Assembly: GCA_003225365.1 (NCBI GenBank)
Contig: QHZN01000086.1
Location: forward strand, 1 to 55,054
Reading direction: 5' to 3'
Length of the DNA stretch: 55,054 nucleotides
Source: Acidobacteriota bacterium
Lineage (GTDB): Bacteria; Acidobacteriota; Terriglobia; UBA7540
Position numbers and translations under genes: made by a program
Notes under the pieces: model-generated
What the model saw: the letters and a program-made list of their open reading frames with translations, nothing else
The model's database searches: none
Told to the model about the DNA's origin: nothing
In this document: one piece after another, positions 53,356 to 55,054 of the stretch
How the letters are laid out: every line of letters begins with the position of its first letter
Numbering within the stretch: the first letter of the stretch is position 1

Positions 53356-53722
53356 GTCAGCGGCTCCCTGTTTGTTATCTCGCCATAAAATCCGCGATGC
53401 CCCGAAATCCTACGCCAACAACCTGGGCGATGGAAGGTCGAACCTGGTCGCCCGCCCCTCGATTGAGTGACTTCGCACCCACTCGGCATGAAGGCTTTTG
53501 ACACACGCAGGCAACGATTGTGACCTGTTCTGCAAGTTCTGCATATCTCCGCATGCCCTCCTCCCGACCGAAGCTTCTTTGAAATGGAAGTTGTGTGGTC
53601 CTATTCCCGAGGACCTCACCGCACCACGCAGCAGTACTGCCTGAGCTGCGGAAACTCGCAGTGAAGGAGGCTGCGCACACTGATGTGGTTCTGAGGCCCA
53701 GGGCCGATCAACGGGTTCTCAC
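53356..53722. other. Intergenic region
   Basis: No convincing gene; a reverse-strand frame (53375-53680) has no recognised motif. No clear terminator or repeat was seen. Confidence 0.5.
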
Positions 53723-54787
53723 CTAACGACCCGCTTCGAGAATCAACTTCTGTACGCGCCAATTCAACAATTCGGCGACGTAGAGTTCGGCCTCAGACGG
53801 GCACGCGATTTCGTGGATCCAACCGAACTGCTTGAGTTGTTTGCCGGATTCTCCGAGCACGCCCAAAACCTTGCCGTCCAAGCTGAGCTTGTAGACCCGG
53901 CCTGGGTACCCATCCGAGCTGAACAGCACTTGATTTGGCCCCGGCGTGATGCAAATCGCCCAGGGCGCGCCGGGCGCCATAGTGCCCGTGGTCGCGCTCG
54001 GCTTATTGCCGATGGCCGGACGGGCGGCCGGATCAACGGGCACGTCGATGGTGATCTGGCGCAGGAACTTGCCCTCGCCGTCGAACACCTGGATGCGGCG
54101 GTTACCGCGGTCCGCCACGTAGACGCTCCCCTGCGCGTCCACTGCAATGCTATGCGGAGTGTTGAACTGTCCAGGGCCGTCGCCGGGCTCGCCCCACGAC
54201 TCGAGCCAGTTGCCGTCTTTATCGACCTTAGCTACACGAGAGTTGATATAGCCGTCGCTGATATAGATATTTCCGGCCGCATCCCAGGCCATGTCGGTGA
54301 CTTGCCTAAACATCCCGTCCACCGGAGGCAGGGGCGGCTTGGGGTGGCGCAGCAGCTCGGTCCCCTCGTCCGAGGCTTCCTGTTTGCGCCCCAAGACCAT
54401 CGCCACGCGGCCTTCAGGATTGAACTTGATCACCATGTCCGAGCCTTTGTCCGCGACCCAAATGTTGTCATCCTTGTCGGCCTTCACGGAGTGTGCGAAC
54501 GACCAGGCATACAAATGATGGCCGATCTCGCGAATGAATTTGCCGTCAGCGCCGAACTCCAGAAGCTGTGCGGCCCCGGCCCCATAGGCGGGGCCTGTGG
54601 TGTCGCCACGCGAGAAGACGAAGACGTGTCCCTTGGAGTTCACCGCCACGCCTGCGACTTCGCCGAAATAGAGGTCCGGCGGGAGTTTCAGAAAATCGGG
54701 AACAGATTGGTATCGGATCTTGGGCGGGTGTTGAGCGAAAAGCGAAAAACTCAGGAAGAACAATAGAACAAGCATCGAGCGTCTCAT
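53723..54787 (-). CDS. Exported NHL-repeat beta-propeller protein
   Basis: The 354-residue protein has a signal peptide (about 1-18) and about six NHL repeats, for example VAGVAVNSKGHVFVFSRG, AHSVKADKDDNIWVADKGSDMVIKFNPEG, DMAWDAAGNIYISDGYINSRVAKVDKDG and HSIAVDAQGSVYVADRGNRRIQVFDGEG. Similar exported propellers are related to the peptidyl-alpha-hydroxyglycine amidating lyase fold. The likely role is binding or a lyase-like activity outside the cell; substrate unknown. It is upstream of the glycosidase genes on the same strand, with a 367-nt gap. Confidence 0.88.
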   Translation of the reverse strand: MRRSMLVLLFFLSFSLFAQHPPKIRYQSVPDFLKLPPDLYFGEVAGVAVNSKGHVFVFSRGDTTGPAYGAGAAQLLEFGADGKFIREIGHHLYAWSFAHSVKADKDDNIWVADKGSDMVIKFNPEGRVAMVLGRKQEASDEGTELLRHPKPPLPPVDGMFRQVTDMAWDAAGNIYISDGYINSRVAKVDKDGNWLESWGEPGDGPGQFNTPHSIAVDAQGSVYVADRGNRRIQVFDGEGKFLRQITIDVPVDPAARPAIGNKPSATTGTMAPGAPWAICITPGPNQVLFSSDGYPGRVYKLSLDGKVLGVLGESGKQLKQFGWIHEIACPSEAELYVAELLNWRVQKLILEAGR

Positions 54788-55054
54788 CGTAACCCCCTGG
54801 GGACCAGCGCAAGCCCGCCTTACCGTATTTGCGTCGAAATGCTTCAGGCGCTGAATTGCTATATACCGTTTGCCGGGGCAGTCGCAAGTCGGGATTTTAG
54901 AATACTGCTACGGGGAGAGGTGAACCCCAAAGGGGAAGCGATCATGCACGGAAACATACGCGTCGATAAAACCTGACTCAGGCGACCGTGCTGGTTCGGC
55001 GTCATGTCGTTTGTGGTCGAACGGCAGCCTCTTCCGACGAGCTCACGCGGCTGG

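Noticed and set aside
53375-53680. A 101-codon reverse-strand frame between the NHL and Tat-exported genes
   Set aside because: No motif, no ribosome site and an irregular composition.

Overview
The window is a GC-rich bacterial chromosomal segment with tightly packed genes on both strands. It most likely comes from an acidobacterium or a close relative. This is an inference: it rests on a TonB-dependent receptor with an N-terminal carboxypeptidase-regulatory domain, a remnant of an acidobacterial-style Ser/Thr kinase, many secreted and TPR/NHL/Kelch-type proteins, and dispersed palindromic repeats. No rRNA gene or intact tRNA gene is visible.

Layout. 1-440: a secreted methionine sulfoxide reductase, cut by the window edge. 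441-1252: no gene, but a hairpin plus terminator that may be a small RNA. 1253-4683: a CpsB-like PHP phosphatase, two small proteins and an RsbU-type phosphatase. 5345-10195: GlmS, a cupin, a kinase remnant, GmhA and a TPR protein; GlmS, GmhA and the CpsB-like protein point to cell-envelope sugar metabolism. 10214-13997: a reverse-strand group of small membrane proteins, a DUF805-SRPBCC fusion, an epimerase and a GbsR/MarR regulator with a palindromic operator in its own promoter. 14196-18721: an NTF2-like secreted protein, DUF2252, DUF2332, a HAD hydrolase and two exported or membrane proteins. 18806-27940: a TonB receptor, a spermidine-synthase-like membrane protein, a Fur regulator and a very large transporter-HEAT-cNMP fusion.

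28002-41058 is the functional core of the window. It holds DUF1059 and PilZ proteins, a histidine kinase/response regulator pair, a tandem-hairpin terminator, and then a ten-gene type IV pilus/type II secretion operon: TPR-secretin, two pseudopilins, GspF/PilC, GspE/PilB, PilM, PilN, PilO, a PilP-like protein and an unusual terminal pseudopilin-like protein. Prepilin peptidase and PilT are not in the window, so they must be encoded elsewhere if the machine is complete.

41059-49312 is a scarred accessory region. A TAXI-type solute-binding protein with extra membrane segments sits between two roughly 175-bp direct repeats made of the 3' end of fabG plus transposase sequence. Nearby are a transposase remnant, a tRNA-like fragment, palindromic repeats, a pair of ungapped 117-bp repeats, a frameshifted Kelch/Ig-like gene and an internally deleted integron-type integrase. 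Intact genes here are fabG, a MEDS-domain protein, a SYLF protein, a second PilZ protein, a Cys-rich small protein and a VOC protein.

49657-54787 looks like a carbohydrate-use group on the reverse strand: an NHL-repeat protein, a Tat-exported glycosidase-like protein and a GH36-like alpha-galactosidase.
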